From positions 5,178,361 through 5,242,360 of the forward strand of contig NZ_AP018042.1 in the NCBI RefSeq assembly GCF_002356295.1: DNA of 64,000 nt, read 5' to 3'. Numbering within the stretch: position 1 is the stretch's first letter; every line of letters begins with the position of its first letter. Both the position numbers and the translations under genes were made by a program. Source of the DNA: Labilibaculum antarcticum. GTDB lineage: Bacteria > Bacteroidota > Bacteroidia > Bacteroidales > Marinifilaceae. Below, in pieces: positions 1 through 8,256 of this stretch. The notes beneath the pieces were generated by a model. It saw only the letters and a list, made by a program, of their open reading frames with translations, had not been told where the DNA came from and made no database searches.

Positions 1-1
1 T

Positions 2-430
2 TGGCCGCAAACCTTAAGAACTTCAAGTTCTCACCTTGAGGGCTGCGAGAGAAGATGGTCGCTTAGTTCTAAGGAGATTATAGGTGAAGAAGGAAAGGTG
101 AAAAAACTTACCATCACCCAAATTGAATGGACTAAGGATGAAAAGGGACAATTCAAAATGAATGAAGTTGCTGGAACGGAAGAAACGATTGATGCTGATT
201 TAGTTTTATTAGCGATGGGATTTGTTCATCCGGTGCACGAAGGACTGGTAAACGAATTAGGACTTGAATTAGACGGAAGAGGCAATATTAAGACTGATGC
301 CAAAGGTCAAACTTCAAATTCGAAAATTTTCTGTTCAGGTGATGCAACAACAGGTGCCAGTTTGGTTGTACGTGCGTTGGATCACGGACGCAAAACAGCT
401 CTGGGTATTCATCAATATCTTATAGCATAA
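2..430 (+). CDS. gltD: Glutamate synthase small subunit, C-terminal part (cut by left edge)
   Basis: The reading frame is open from base 2 and ends at TAA 428-430, giving about 142 C-terminal residues. It would be the NADPH-dependent small subunit of glutamate synthase, which feeds electrons to GltB for ammonium assimilation in the cytosol. The stretch read as EGCERRWSL followed by KEIIGEEGKV, then DADLVLLAMGF and the C-terminal FAD-binding motif with GDATTGASLVVRAL and GRKTA, is typical of GltD and related pyridine nucleotide-disulfide oxidoreductases. The GTG at 98 is internal and is not the start. A hairpin terminator follows 46 bp downstream, so this is the last gene of its operon. Confidence 0.9.
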   Translation, partial: WPQTLRTSSSHLEGCERRWSLSSKEIIGEEGKVKKLTITQIEWTKDEKGQFKMNEVAGTEETIDADLVLLAMGFVHPVHEGLVNELGLELDGRGNIKTDAKGQTSNSKIFCSGDATTGASLVVRALDHGRKTALGIHQYLIA

Positions 431-475
431 ATTAATGAGCAATAAGTAAACACTAGACATAGGCAGTTAAGTGGT

Positions 476-519
476 AAGAACCGATAGTTTAATCTCGACA
501 AGGATGACTATCGGTTCTT
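476..519 (+). terminator. Hairpin terminator after gltD
   Basis: A perfect 13-bp inverted repeat, AAGAACCGATAGT at 476-488 and its complement at 507-519, with an 18-nt loop and a T-rich tail, lies 46 bp after the gltD stop. The T-run is short, so termination strength is uncertain. Confidence 0.65.
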
Positions 520-629
520 TGTATTTTGTATTTATACACAAGTTTGATATTGATTATTAAATATTTACAGGAATACTAACGATTTGTTTTGATTATAAAA
601 TGTTGTTAGAATTCAAGAAAATTACTTAC

Positions 630-637
630 TATCTTTG
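630..637 (+). promoter_or_regulatory. Bacteroidota -7 promoter box
   Basis: TATCTTTG matches the Bacteroidota primary sigma -7 consensus TAnnTTTG and lies 21 bp before the ATG at 659. A clear TTTG -33 box at ideal spacing is not obvious. Confidence 0.55.
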
Positions 638-658
638 CGTTTTAAATTTTGAGAGCAA

Positions 659-1162
659 ATGAGTAAAAAAGACTTAAAAGAATACCTTCAACCACTAAAT
701 AAGAAGCAACTTCAAGAACAAATCACAGATCTTTATTCAAGATTTAAAGAAGTGAAGCAGTTTTACGATTTTGCTTTTAATCCTCAGGAAAATAAATTAT
801 TGGAAGAGTGTAAATTCAAAATATCAAAAGAATACTTTCCAGTCTCGAGGCGTAAAGCAAAAATGAGACGCTCGGTCGCTCAAAAATTCATTCGCCACTT
901 CAAGAAACTTGGCGTTGAACCAAGTTTAATTGCGGATGTAATGCTTTATCAGATTGAAATAGCAATCACCTACACTTCCAGTAAATACGTTAAGCAGGAA
1001 GCCTTTTATAAAAGTATGCTTAAATCTTTTGCCGAGGCAGTTACTTATATCAATGGAAATGCCATCAGAAACGATTTTAATGATCGAATTGTTAGAATTG
1101 CAGACGATGTGGCAGAACAGAATTGGATGGGTTGGAGAGGATTCGAACAATTAATCAAATAA
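659..1162 (+). CDS. DUF6155 family protein
   Basis: A 167-residue soluble protein of unknown function, recognised from its overall pattern as the Bacteroidota DUF6155 family: N-terminal MSKKDLKEYL, a central KISKEYFP, and KMRRSVAQKFIRHF followed by GVEPSLIADVMLY. It is mostly helical with many charged residues, and has no signal peptide or membrane segment. It has its own -7 box at 630 and stands alone; the next gene is convergent. Family assignment is from memory of the pattern, and no function is implied. Confidence 0.75.
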   Translation: MSKKDLKEYLQPLNKKQLQEQITDLYSRFKEVKQFYDFAFNPQENKLLEECKFKISKEYFPVSRRKAKMRRSVAQKFIRHFKKLGVEPSLIADVMLYQIEIAITYTSSKYVKQEAFYKSMLKSFAEAVTYINGNAIRNDFNDRIVRIADDVAEQNWMGWRGFEQLIK

Positions 1163-1179
1163 TAAAAACAGTGTATAGG

Positions 1180-2124
1180 CTATATTAAATCCTTAATAAC
1201 TTCCGGAACAGAGCGAATACTTTTGACAGCTTCAATACTTGGCCCAGCGCACCAAACATTTTGATAACTCGCTTTAAACGCAGATTTTTTGACCTTATTC
1301 ATTCCTTGCCAAGCAAGAATTAGTTTTGCATATTTTTTTAAAACAGAACTGTTATTGATCAGCCATTCCCAAAGATTAGACTTTGTGCCAATTCGCTGAA
1401 CATAGGAAGTGTTAATTACTGTAAGCGGCGACCCCGTTAATTTACTTGTTTTTACAATATCTTTTGAACCAAATTGAATCATGGCTTGCTTATACTCTTG
1501 AGATACGTTAGCTTCGTGAGTGGCGATAAAAATAGTCCCCACTGAAACTCCTGCGGCGCCCCACTCCATCATTTGTGCCACCTCCATTTTATTCATTATA
1601 CCACCTGCTGAAATAATGGGAATTGTTGTGGACTGAATCAATTGAGAAATTAATTCCTTTGCCGACAAATCACCACAATGACCTCCAGCCTTTGAATTAA
1701 CCGCGATTATTGCATCTGCTCCTAATTGTTCCACTTTTATTGCATATCTCACATCTGTAACATCACAAAAGACTTTTATTCCTAATGGTTTGCAGGCTGT
1801 AATTACTTCTTTGGGATTTCCTAAGGAAGTAATGATAAAATCGACCTTAAGCTCAAGCAAAGTCAATAATTGAGATTTGTATTTTGGGTTGGATTTATTT
1901 ACAATTAAATTAATGCCAAACGGCTTAGAACTCGCCTGTCGAATTTCCCGAATTGCGGCTCTTAATTCCTTTTCTGTTCGGTAGTTGAGAGCTGGTATTG
2001 CGGCGGTACAACCACACTTTAAAGCTTCAATCACCATCTTTGCGTTGGATATTAAAAACATTGGAGCAAGGAGTATTGGATGCTCAATACCCAAAATTTG
2101 CTTTAGAGTAGATCGTTGCTTCAT
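1180..2124 (-). CDS. Nitronate monooxygenase / 2-nitropropane dioxygenase family
   Basis: An FMN-dependent TIM-barrel enzyme of the NMO (2-nitropropane dioxygenase) family, about 314 residues, that oxidises alkyl nitronates. Visible family features are HPILLAPMFLISN near the N-terminus, the barrel strand IIAVNSKAGGHCG with the glycine-rich phosphate-binding segment, and ISAGGIMN followed by WGAAGVSVGTIFIATHEA near residues 170-205. The longest frame starts at a TTG at 2130, but the ATG at 2124 two codons downstream is the better start. It is convergent with the DUF6155 gene. Some members of this fold are enoyl-ACP reductases (FabK), so the substrate is unproven. Confidence 0.85.
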   Translation of the reverse strand: MKQRSTLKQILGIEHPILLAPMFLISNAKMVIEALKCGCTAAIPALNYRTEKELRAAIREIRQASSKPFGINLIVNKSNPKYKSQLLTLLELKVDFIITSLGNPKEVITACKPLGIKVFCDVTDVRYAIKVEQLGADAIIAVNSKAGGHCGDLSAKELISQLIQSTTIPIISAGGIMNKMEVAQMMEWGAAGVSVGTIFIATHEANVSQEYKQAMIQFGSKDIVKTSKLTGSPLTVINTSYVQRIGTKSNLWEWLINNSSVLKKYAKLILAWQGMNKVKKSAFKASYQNVWCAGPSIEAVKSIRSVPEVIKDLI

Positions 2125-2178
2125 ATACAAAGTAGTTAATGATAAGAAGATACAAATAATTCACTTAATGGAAGGCAC

Positions 2179-2209
2179 AAAAAAAAAGACCGACACTTTC
2201 GTATCGATC
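2179..2209 (-). terminator. Terminator downstream of tRNA-Leu
   Basis: On the minus strand a 9-bp stem with two G-U type mismatches (2188-2196 with 2201-2209) is followed by nine T. It lies directly after the tRNA 3' end. Confidence 0.7.
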
Positions 2210-2215
2210 TCTTTG

Positions 2216-2297
2216 TACGGATGAAGGGACTCGAACCCCCACGCCTCTCGGCACCAGATCCTAAGTCTAGCGCGGCTACCAATTACGCCACATCCGC
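2216..2297 (-). tRNA. tRNA-Leu (anticodon UAG)
   Basis: Read on the minus strand, GCGGATG at the 5' end pairs with CATCCGT at the 3' end (last pair G-U). The anticodon stem CTAGA/TCTGG encloses the loop CTTAGGA, giving anticodon UAG. A long variable arm typical of tRNA-Leu and the T-arm GGGGGTTCGAGTCCC follow. The discriminator is A and CCA is not encoded. A -7-like CATCTTTG (2317-2324, minus strand) lies about 20 bp upstream, and a terminator follows. Confidence 0.95.
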
Positions 2298-2316
2298 GTT
2301 TCATTTGATTGCGATA

Positions 2317-2324
2317 CAAAGATG
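2317..2324 (-). promoter_or_regulatory. Probable -7 box for tRNA-Leu
   Basis: CATCTTTG on the minus strand differs from TAnnTTTG at the first base only and is about 20 bp upstream of the tRNA 5' end. Confidence 0.45.
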
Positions 2325-2665
2325 GGGATTTTTTCTTATCCTCCAAATCTTTTTAAAGAAAAAATTCTCTACAGCTCTTTATTGATAGGCATTACATGAC
2401 TAAACAAGTTGAATTTCAAGCTTATCTGATTGTTTAAAAAAAAAATAAATTTTGTGAAATATATAGTGGTTGTCCAACTTTATCAATAATTTCACTTATC
2501 CAAGGATTTTCTGATTGTTAACACTCATTTTCAATTGACGTTCTCATAAGTGAAAACCCTACTTACAGATCATTCAATATAAAAACACATTCACGCAACA
2601 TAAATTAATTACTCAGAATCAAACGCTTAAATCACACACCAAAATTTTAACAAATTCTAACATAA
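2325..2665. other. Intergenic region without a recognised gene
   Basis: An AT-rich stretch between the tRNA promoter and the next small gene. I see no credible coding frame, RNA gene or strong hairpin in it. Confidence 0.5.
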
Positions 2666-2719
2666 ATGCGACAAGGCTTTGAAGTAGATTTTCATATATT
2701 TGCTCAAGAATTTAAAACT

Positions 2720-3016
2720 ATGCGGAATCCATCTGTCATTCTGGTTATCTTATCACTCTTCTTTCTTGTGATACCAATCATTCAACAAATGATTAAGGTA
2801 AAACAAGAGAGCAAGCTGGTATTGCTTACCGATACGGTCCCCAATTCTGATGAATCATCATCGGAGTATGGAGATACAGACATTGAAGATCTGGATGTGC
2901 TTTCTCTCCAAAAAACAGAATTCTATTGCTGCGACTTTGTTAATAACACTTATTCCTACAAAGCAACGAACTACCATTGCGGACGAAAACTCGAATCTCC
3001 ACCGCCCCAAGCTTAA
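2720..3016 (+). CDS. Small membrane-anchored hypothetical protein
   Basis: A 98-residue protein from the ATG at 2720; an upstream in-frame ATG at 2666 would add 18 residues. It starts MRNPSVI and has one hydrophobic segment at about residues 4-22, ending LFFLVIPIIQQ, so it probably has a short cytoplasmic N-terminus and an external acidic region rich in S, D and E. Near the C-terminus there are three cysteines, two adjacent. I do not recognise the family. The region could be non-coding, but composition and the clean membrane segment favour a gene. Confidence 0.45.
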   Translation: MRNPSVILVILSLFFLVIPIIQQMIKVKQESKLVLLTDTVPNSDESSSEYGDTDIEDLDVLSLQKTEFYCCDFVNNTYSYKATNYHCGRKLESPPPQA

Positions 3017-3243
3017 ACCTTCTTTCTTGTAGTAAATTTTAACGAATTCAGATTGTTTTCATTCTTTATTTAACGATTGCTATTGTCATTCTCTGAGAGA
3101 AATTGACAGCTTCGAAGCGCATGTATATTTTTCATCCAATAGATTCAGAATAAAACCACAATCAATTGCATGATTAAATATATGTTTCTAACAAATTATT
3201 GTCCGAATGTTATTGCTTTATTAAAATAGATTATAGCTAAATA

Positions 3244-3864
3244 ATGCCACAAATTGCACGAAAAAATCGAAAACCAAAATTTCAATTGCTACACCAATAT
3301 TATACCTACACTGGTTTTTATCAATTTATTGGTAATAATTTGAAGAAGGCCGTTATTCCTTTCCTGCTAATAGTTGGTCTTATTTTATTTCTGGAATATT
3401 ATGTGTTGGATTTTCAAAGTCTGTTTCATGAAACAACTAAAGCCTATTCCAGATTGAATGTATTCCTGCTCTTTTTTATTTCAGAATCGGTATTGGGATT
3501 AATTCCTCCGGAGTTGTTTATTGCCTGGGTGAAAACACTTCCTGCGCCAGTACTAAATCTTTCTATTCTTGCCCTACTCTCTTATTTGGGTGGATGCGCC
3601 TCTTACTTTATTGGAAAAACAATACTTACAATACCTGTTGTAAAAACTACGGTTGAAAGTAAAATGCACAAACACATTACCAATCTGAGGAAATGGGGAG
3701 GATTTCTTATTGTAGTTGGAGCGCTGTTGCCAATACCATTTTCCATTGTAAGTATGGCGTCTGGAATCATCGATTATAGCTTTAGAAAGTATCTTTTGTT
3801 TGGATTGTTTCGTTTTTTAAGGTTTCTTCTGTTTGGTCTGGCCATTTTTAATATTATGAGTTAG
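3244..3864 (+). CDS. VTT/DedA-like integral membrane protein
   Basis: A 206-residue inner-membrane protein with about five hydrophobic segments. The first (residues 33-50) contains VIPFLLIVGLIL. The re-entrant-type stretch SVLGLIPPELFIAW, then LSYLGGCASYFIGK and the late LPIPFSIVSMASGIIDYSFRKY, are characteristic of the VTT (SNARE-associated/DedA) domain, whose members act in lipid scrambling or transport across the membrane. It lacks the usual N-terminal DedA extension. A bidirectional terminator lies between it and the convergent next gene. Confidence 0.75.
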   Translation: MPQIARKNRKPKFQLLHQYYTYTGFYQFIGNNLKKAVIPFLLIVGLILFLEYYVLDFQSLFHETTKAYSRLNVFLLFFISESVLGLIPPELFIAWVKTLPAPVLNLSILALLSYLGGCASYFIGKTILTIPVVKTTVESKMHKHITNLRKWGGFLIVVGALLPIPFSIVSMASGIIDYSFRKYLLFGLFRFLRFLLFGLAIFNIMS

Positions 3865-3907
3865 AAATTCAGCAAGCACACTTCAACTTAATCAAATAGA
3901 CAGAATA

Positions 3908-3941
3908 AAAAAGATCGATACTCATGTACCGATCTTTTTTT
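3908..3941. terminator. Bidirectional terminator
   Basis: AAGATCGATAC and GTACCGATCTT form a near-perfect 11-bp stem around a TCAT loop, with an A-run on the left and a T-run on the right. It can serve both the gene to its left and the convergent gene to its right. Confidence 0.8.
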
Positions 3942-3966
3942 ATATCAATAAATAAAACGATTTTTC

Positions 3967-4320
3967 TTAGCTCTCAATTGGCTCCATTACAAACACACCA
4001 AAACAGTCATGATCATCGTAACTATGACCTACTATCTGATTGTTGGCATTCAGGATTCCTTCCCAAGTATCTAAATGGTATTCAAATTCTTTTTCAACAT
4101 CTAGCAATTCAACTTTTGTTCCTGTCACTTTAAAAGTAACACCGTCAAAACTACCTTCTACATCCTGTTGAACTCTAAAGGGAGTTTCATCATCAATTCT
4201 CTCAGTATAGACCACAACTCCAGTAAGCGCTTCCCCTATTTGGGTAAACTCGGCAAATCCTTCATCCTTGCCAAAGCCAAAATCTTCATTAAAAGTCCAA
4301 CGACCAGTTAGTGATTTCAT
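3967..4320 (-). CDS. Small conserved-looking hypothetical protein
   Basis: A 117-residue acidic soluble protein starting MKSLTGRWTF. Alternating hydrophobic and polar residues (GVVVYTERI, GSFDGVTFKVTGTKVEL, FGVFVMEPI) suggest an all-beta, lipocalin-like or immunoglobulin-like small barrel. There is no signal peptide, and I do not recognise a named family. It stands alone, ending at the bidirectional terminator. Confidence 0.6.
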   Translation of the reverse strand: MKSLTGRWTFNEDFGFGKDEGFAEFTQIGEALTGVVVYTERIDDETPFRVQQDVEGSFDGVTFKVTGTKVELLDVEKEFEYHLDTWEGILNANNQIVGHSYDDHDCFGVFVMEPIES

Positions 4321-4361
4321 ATTGTTAGTTGGTTTAATTCTGTTTTATAATTTAAGATCAA

Positions 4362-4440
4362 AGGTAAAAGATTAAAGTGGAAAGGTGAAAGGTTAAAAAG
4401 GATAAAGGGGAAAAGGAATAAGTATAAAAAGAAAAGTGTA
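4362..4440. repeat. Purine-rich degenerate tandem tract
   Basis: About 80 bases of nearly pure A and G on the plus strand, built from degenerate 7-9 bp units of the type GGTAAAAG, GGTGAAAGG and GGATAAAGGGG. It sits between a divergent gene pair, upstream of mnmE. Confidence 0.6.
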
Positions 4441-4538
4441 TTCCAAAGAGATGTAAAAAGTAGAATGGCTAATGGTAATACAAGTTACACAGATCCATAT
4501 TTAGTGAGCAGATCCATTCATAATTAGCAATTCTCTTC

Positions 4539-4546
4539 TATCTTTG
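4539..4546 (+). promoter_or_regulatory. -7 promoter box of mnmE
   Basis: TATCTTTG, a full match to TAnnTTTG, 26 bp upstream of the mnmE ATG. Confidence 0.65.
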
Positions 4547-4572
4547 CAAAACATTATTACAATTAGATAAAT

Positions 4573-5970
4573 ATGATTGATCAATCTACTATATGTGCAA
4601 TTTCTACAGCTCCAGGAAATGGAGCCATTGCGATTGTGCGCCTTTCGGGAACCAATGCACTTACAATTTGCGATAAAGTATTTACAGCGGCAAGTTCAAA
4701 GCAAATAAGTGAACAAAAAGCCAATACAGTTCATTTTGGAACCATTCAAGATGGCGAAGATATTATTGACGAAGTTTTGGTGAGTATTTTTAGAGCACCT
4801 CACTCCTACACCGGCGAAAACAGCATTGAAATTGCTTGTCACGGTGCTCCTTTTATTCAATACCGTATTCTTCAGGTTTTGCTTAAGAACGGGGCTCGTA
4901 GTGCCACTCCTGGGGAATATACGCAACGTGCCTTTTTAAACGGCAAAATGGATCTTTCACAAGCCGAAGCTGTCGCTGATTTAATAGCATCAAGCTCGGC
5001 AGCGGCTCATAAAGTTGCATTGCAGCAAATGCGTGGAGGGTTCTCTAACGAAATTGCCAATTTACGTGGACGATTACTAAATTTCATCTCCTTAATTGAA
5101 TTGGAATTAGATTTTGGGGAAGAAGATGTTGAATTTGCAGATCGTACTCAACTAACCAATTTAGTGAATGAAATACAAAGCTTAATACAGAAGTTGGTTA
5201 ATTCATTTGAGCTAGGAAACGTGATTAAGAACGGTGTTCCTGTTGCCATAGTTGGAAACACAAATGTTGGTAAATCGACACTGTTAAACGCTCTTCTGAA
5301 TGAAGATCGTGCTATTGTTTCAGATATTGCAGGAACTACGCGTGATGCGATTGAAGACACCATTAACCTTGGTGGAATAACCTTCCGATTTATTGATACT
5401 GCAGGTATTCGAACTACTCTGGATAAAATTGAGAGCATGGGAATCGAGCGTACTTACAGCAAAATGAAACAAGCTCAAATCGTCCTTCTACTGATTGATG
5501 CCGACCGTACTATTGAAGATGTAAATGATTCGATTCTTAGGGTTAATCAAGCTATCAATCGCGAAACTCAGCATTTGGTAGTTTGTATCAATAAAATTGA
5601 TTTGATAGCAGATCCTCAAGGATTCGCAAAAAGATTAATAGGAATAAATGCAGATGACAAAATGCTCTTCATATCTGCAAAACAAAAGCATAACATCGAC
5701 TCATTAACCGATGAACTGCTTAAAACAGTAAATATGGGTGCCATTAACGAGCAAGATGTAATTGTCACGAATATTCGCCATTTTGAGGCACTTAAAAATG
5801 CTTTGGGGAGTATCGATAGAGTTAATAATGGTTTAGAAGGTCAAATCCCAACCGATTTCTTGGCTCAGGATATTCGCGAGTGTCTTCATTTTCTTGGCGA
5901 GATAACCGGAGACATATCAACTGATGAAGTTTTAGGGAATATATTTAAGAATTTCTGCATCGGCAAATAA
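4573..5970 (+). CDS. mnmE: tRNA modification GTPase MnmE
   Basis: A 465-residue complete MnmE (TrmE), which with MnmG installs the 5-carboxymethylaminomethyl group on wobble uridine 34 of certain tRNAs. The N-terminal folate-binding domain (ICAISTAPGNGAIAIVRLSG, about 1-120) is followed by a helical domain and an inserted G domain with G1 GNTNVGKSTLLNAL (about 228-241), G2/G3 AGTTRD and DTAGIR, and G4 NKID. The C-terminal FCIGK motif with the catalytic cysteine is intact. It has its own -7 box. The 3' end abuts the start of an integration module; see the att entry. Confidence 0.97.
   Translation: MIDQSTICAISTAPGNGAIAIVRLSGTNALTICDKVFTAASSKQISEQKANTVHFGTIQDGEDIIDEVLVSIFRAPHSYTGENSIEIACHGAPFIQYRILQVLLKNGARSATPGEYTQRAFLNGKMDLSQAEAVADLIASSSAAAHKVALQQMRGGFSNEIANLRGRLLNFISLIELELDFGEEDVEFADRTQLTNLVNEIQSLIQKLVNSFELGNVIKNGVPVAIVGNTNVGKSTLLNALLNEDRAIVSDIAGTTRDAIEDTINLGGITFRFIDTAGIRTTLDKIESMGIERTYSKMKQAQIVLLLIDADRTIEDVNDSILRVNQAINRETQHLVVCINKIDLIADPQGFAKRLIGINADDKMLFISAKQKHNIDSLTDELLKTVNMGAINEQDVIVTNIRHFEALKNALGSIDRVNNGLEGQIPTDFLAQDIRECLHFLGEITGDISTDEVLGNIFKNFCIGK
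5953..5970 (+). other. Candidate ICE attachment site in the mnmE 3' end
   Basis: The last 18 bp of mnmE (FCIGK and stop) is the same gene position that SGI1-type integrases use as attB in Enterobacteria. Here a tyrosine integrase lies 1.2 kb downstream. The matching second copy should be at the far end of the element, which is outside the window. The site is inferred, and a hairpin terminator that looks native to mnmE lies 55 bp further on, so the junction may instead lie between 6050 and 6150. Confidence 0.35.
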
Positions 5971-6024
5971 CAAAGTAGAAAAAACATCAAAACAAATCAT
6001 TTACCACTGATAATCAATACACGC

Positions 6025-6055
6025 AAAACCCTTTGAAATAAAGGGTTTTGTCGTT
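6025..6055 (+). terminator. Terminator after mnmE
   Basis: A perfect 10-bp stem, AAAACCCTTT with AAAGGGTTTT, around a 5-nt loop, followed by a T-rich tail. Confidence 0.75.
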
Positions 6056-6160
6056 TTTAGTATCAATCCCATAGAATTCGTTAATTTTTGTACCTCATTT
6101 GTATAACTTTTAATTTTTCACTACCTTGTATGTAGATGATATGCAAGACAATGAAATAAT

Positions 6161-6196
6161 TAGACTAACATAGACTGCAATATAAGTGAGTAGACT
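6161..6196 (+). promoter_or_regulatory. Three helically phased TAGACT repeats
   Basis: TAGACT occurs at 6161, 6171 and 6191, that is at 10-bp multiples, ending 15 bp before the ATG of the multi-HTH gene. The phasing puts the sites on one face of the helix, as expected for an operator or recombination-directionality site bound by tandem HTH modules. No binding has been shown. Confidence 0.5.
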
Positions 6197-6211
6197 AAAA
6201 TTGGCGAATTT

Positions 6212-7123
6212 ATGAGTAGTAATTTACAAATAAAGAAGGTGTGTGCATGGTGTGAAAAACCATTTGTTGCAAAAACTACAACAACTAAATACTGTTCCCA
6301 CATTTGCAACTCTAGAGCTTATAAAGCTCAAAAAAAGAAAGAGAAAATCCAGCAACACACCAATCTGAATATTTTTGACATTTCAGAACAATCATACGAT
6401 TATCTGAATAGTAAGGAATATCTTAAAGTAAAAGAAGTTTCTACACTTCTTGGTTTGTGCAGGCAAACGATATACAATCTCATCTATACTGGCCAATTAA
6501 AAGCATCAAAAATATCACCAAGAATAACACTCATAAAACGTAGTGATATCGATGAAATGTTTGCTCAAGCAAATTCAAAACAGATCGACCCCATTCAATT
6601 GGTTAAAAAAGAAATGGAGTTTTATTCATTTTCTGAAATTAAAGAAAAATTTAATATTGGTGATACCTGGACATATAAGCTTATCAAGGAAAACGATATT
6701 CCTAAAGTTAAACGAAAAGGGAAAAGTTATTATAGCAAATCACACATAGATAATCATCTCAAAGGAAAAAACTTATCTAGCCAAATTGAAATAGACGATT
6801 GGGCAACAATCAAAGAGCTGTGTAACGAATTACATATGAAAGAATCAGGAATCTACTCTTTGGTTTCCCGAGAAGGTATTCCCAAAAAGCGAGAAGGAAG
6901 AAACATGCTATATTCCAGGAAGCACATCTTAATTTCGAAAGGTTTACAAAAAGAATCCTCCCCTCAATTTTACTCTATAGAAGAAGCTATGTTGAAATTT
7001 AATCTTTCCAGAGATAGCCTCTACTCTATCATTAAGAAGCACAGCATATCAAAATTAAAAGCTGGCAAATACATAAAAGTTTCTAAAACAGAACTTGATA
7101 AATTGCTTAATCCTCAAATTTAA
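6212..7123 (+). CDS. Zinc-finger protein with four tandem excisionase-type HTH units
   Basis: A 303-residue DNA-binding protein. Residues 8-35 hold a treble-clef-like cysteine cluster (CAWCEKPF, then YCSHIC). After a basic linker come four units of the HTH_17/MerR-like excisionase type, each with a helix-turn-helix and a short wing: YLKVKEVSTLLGLCRQTIYNL (about 69-115), FYSFSEIKEKFNIGD (about 131-185), WATIKELCNELHMKES (about 196-245) and FYSIEEAMLKFNLSR (about 253-300). Such proteins usually regulate or direct recombination in mobile elements. It ends 6 bp before the integrase ATG, so the two are probably co-transcribed. Repeats just upstream may be its own operator. Confidence 0.8.
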   Translation: MSSNLQIKKVCAWCEKPFVAKTTTTKYCSHICNSRAYKAQKKKEKIQQHTNLNIFDISEQSYDYLNSKEYLKVKEVSTLLGLCRQTIYNLIYTGQLKASKISPRITLIKRSDIDEMFAQANSKQIDPIQLVKKEMEFYSFSEIKEKFNIGDTWTYKLIKENDIPKVKRKGKSYYSKSHIDNHLKGKNLSSQIEIDDWATIKELCNELHMKESGIYSLVSREGIPKKREGRNMLYSRKHILISKGLQKESSPQFYSIEEAMLKFNLSRDSLYSIIKKHSISKLKAGKYIKVSKTELDKLLNPQI

Positions 7124-7129
7124 TCAATC

Positions 7130-8230
7130 ATGACATGCACGAAAGTAACTTTACGGAAAAAGGCTATAACAAAAGGAAGACATTCTCTATATCTTGATTA
7201 CTATCCAGCAATACGAAATCCGGGAACAATGAAAATGACACGTCGAGAGGTTCTTGGAATATATATCTTTCAAGTTCCTAAAAACAGTATAGAAGCAGAA
7301 TATAATAAAGAAATACTCCAAAAAGCGGAAGGTATTAGAGCAATTCGTGTACAATCATTAATCAATGAAGAATTTAACTTTCTTGACAAACATAAACAGA
7401 AGGCTAATTTTTTAGATTTTTTCTATGATATTGTACTAGAAAAGGATCAAAAATGGTTGATGGTGTATACTCATTTTTCAAACTTTGTAAATGGTAAATG
7501 TAAGTTTGAAGATGTTACCATTGATTTATGTCGGAAATTCAGGGCTTATCTTCTAAATGTTAAGAAACTGAATCATACTGAATTTAAAATTTCAAAAAAC
7601 TCCGCAGCAAGTTACTTTTCAACTTTCAGAGCACTTTTAAAAATTGCTTACAGAGATAAATTTATTCCTGAAAATATTAATGATTTTTTAGAAAAAATTG
7701 ATAATGAAGATACTAAAAAAGAATATCTCACATTAGAAGAGTTAAAGAAACTGGCAAATACTCCTTGTAAAATACCTGTATTGAAATCAGCATCGATTTT
7801 TGCTTGCCTCACCGGATTACGAATTAGTGACGTTTTGAAGTTAGATTGGAGTGAAATTGTTTTGGCCTCGGATGATGGATATTGCATGAGGATTCGAACA
7901 GAAAAAACGGAGACTGAAACAACCTTACCAATTAGTGAAGAGGCATTAGAATTATGTGGAACTCCAGGCTTAGGGAGAGTATTTAAAGGCCTAGATAGAT
8001 ATATGGTATATATACCTCTAAAGAAATGGGTTGCTGATGCTGGTATTACTAAAAATATCACATTCCATTGTTTCCGACATACTTTTGCCACTCTTCAAAT
8101 AGCAGCAGGAACAGACATTTATACAGTATCTAAAATGTTAACGCACAAAAATGTTTCCACAACCCAAATTTATGCAGATCTGGTAAGTTTTAAGAAACGT
8201 GAGTCTGCCAATAGAATAAGCTTAAAATGA
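7130..8230 (+). CDS. int: Tyrosine recombinase / integrase (CTnDOT-like)
   Basis: A 366-residue site-specific integrase. The N-terminal arm-binding region (about 1-95) is followed by a SAM-like core-binding domain (about 97-200) and the catalytic domain. Catalytic residues visible are Arg in GLRISD, the HCFRHT box (H-x-x-R), the LTHKN histidine and the nucleophile in TTQIYADL. The N-terminal phrase KGRHSLYLDYYP is typical of Bacteroidota ICE integrases. It would catalyse integration and excision of the element, presumably at or near the mnmE 3' end. It is preceded at 6 bp by the multi-HTH gene and followed at 26 bp by a small HTH gene. Confidence 0.92.
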   Translation: MTCTKVTLRKKAITKGRHSLYLDYYPAIRNPGTMKMTRREVLGIYIFQVPKNSIEAEYNKEILQKAEGIRAIRVQSLINEEFNFLDKHKQKANFLDFFYDIVLEKDQKWLMVYTHFSNFVNGKCKFEDVTIDLCRKFRAYLLNVKKLNHTEFKISKNSAASYFSTFRALLKIAYRDKFIPENINDFLEKIDNEDTKKEYLTLEELKKLANTPCKIPVLKSASIFACLTGLRISDVLKLDWSEIVLASDDGYCMRIRTEKTETETTLPISEEALELCGTPGLGRVFKGLDRYMVYIPLKKWVADAGITKNITFHCFRHTFATLQIAAGTDIYTVSKMLTHKNVSTTQIYADLVSFKKRESANRISLK

Positions 8231-8256
8231 AATTAACATGATTAATTCTGAACATT

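Noticed and set aside
2161-2346. A 61-codon minus-strand reading frame covering the tRNA.
   Set aside because: It overlaps tRNA-Leu and its terminator, so it is not a gene.
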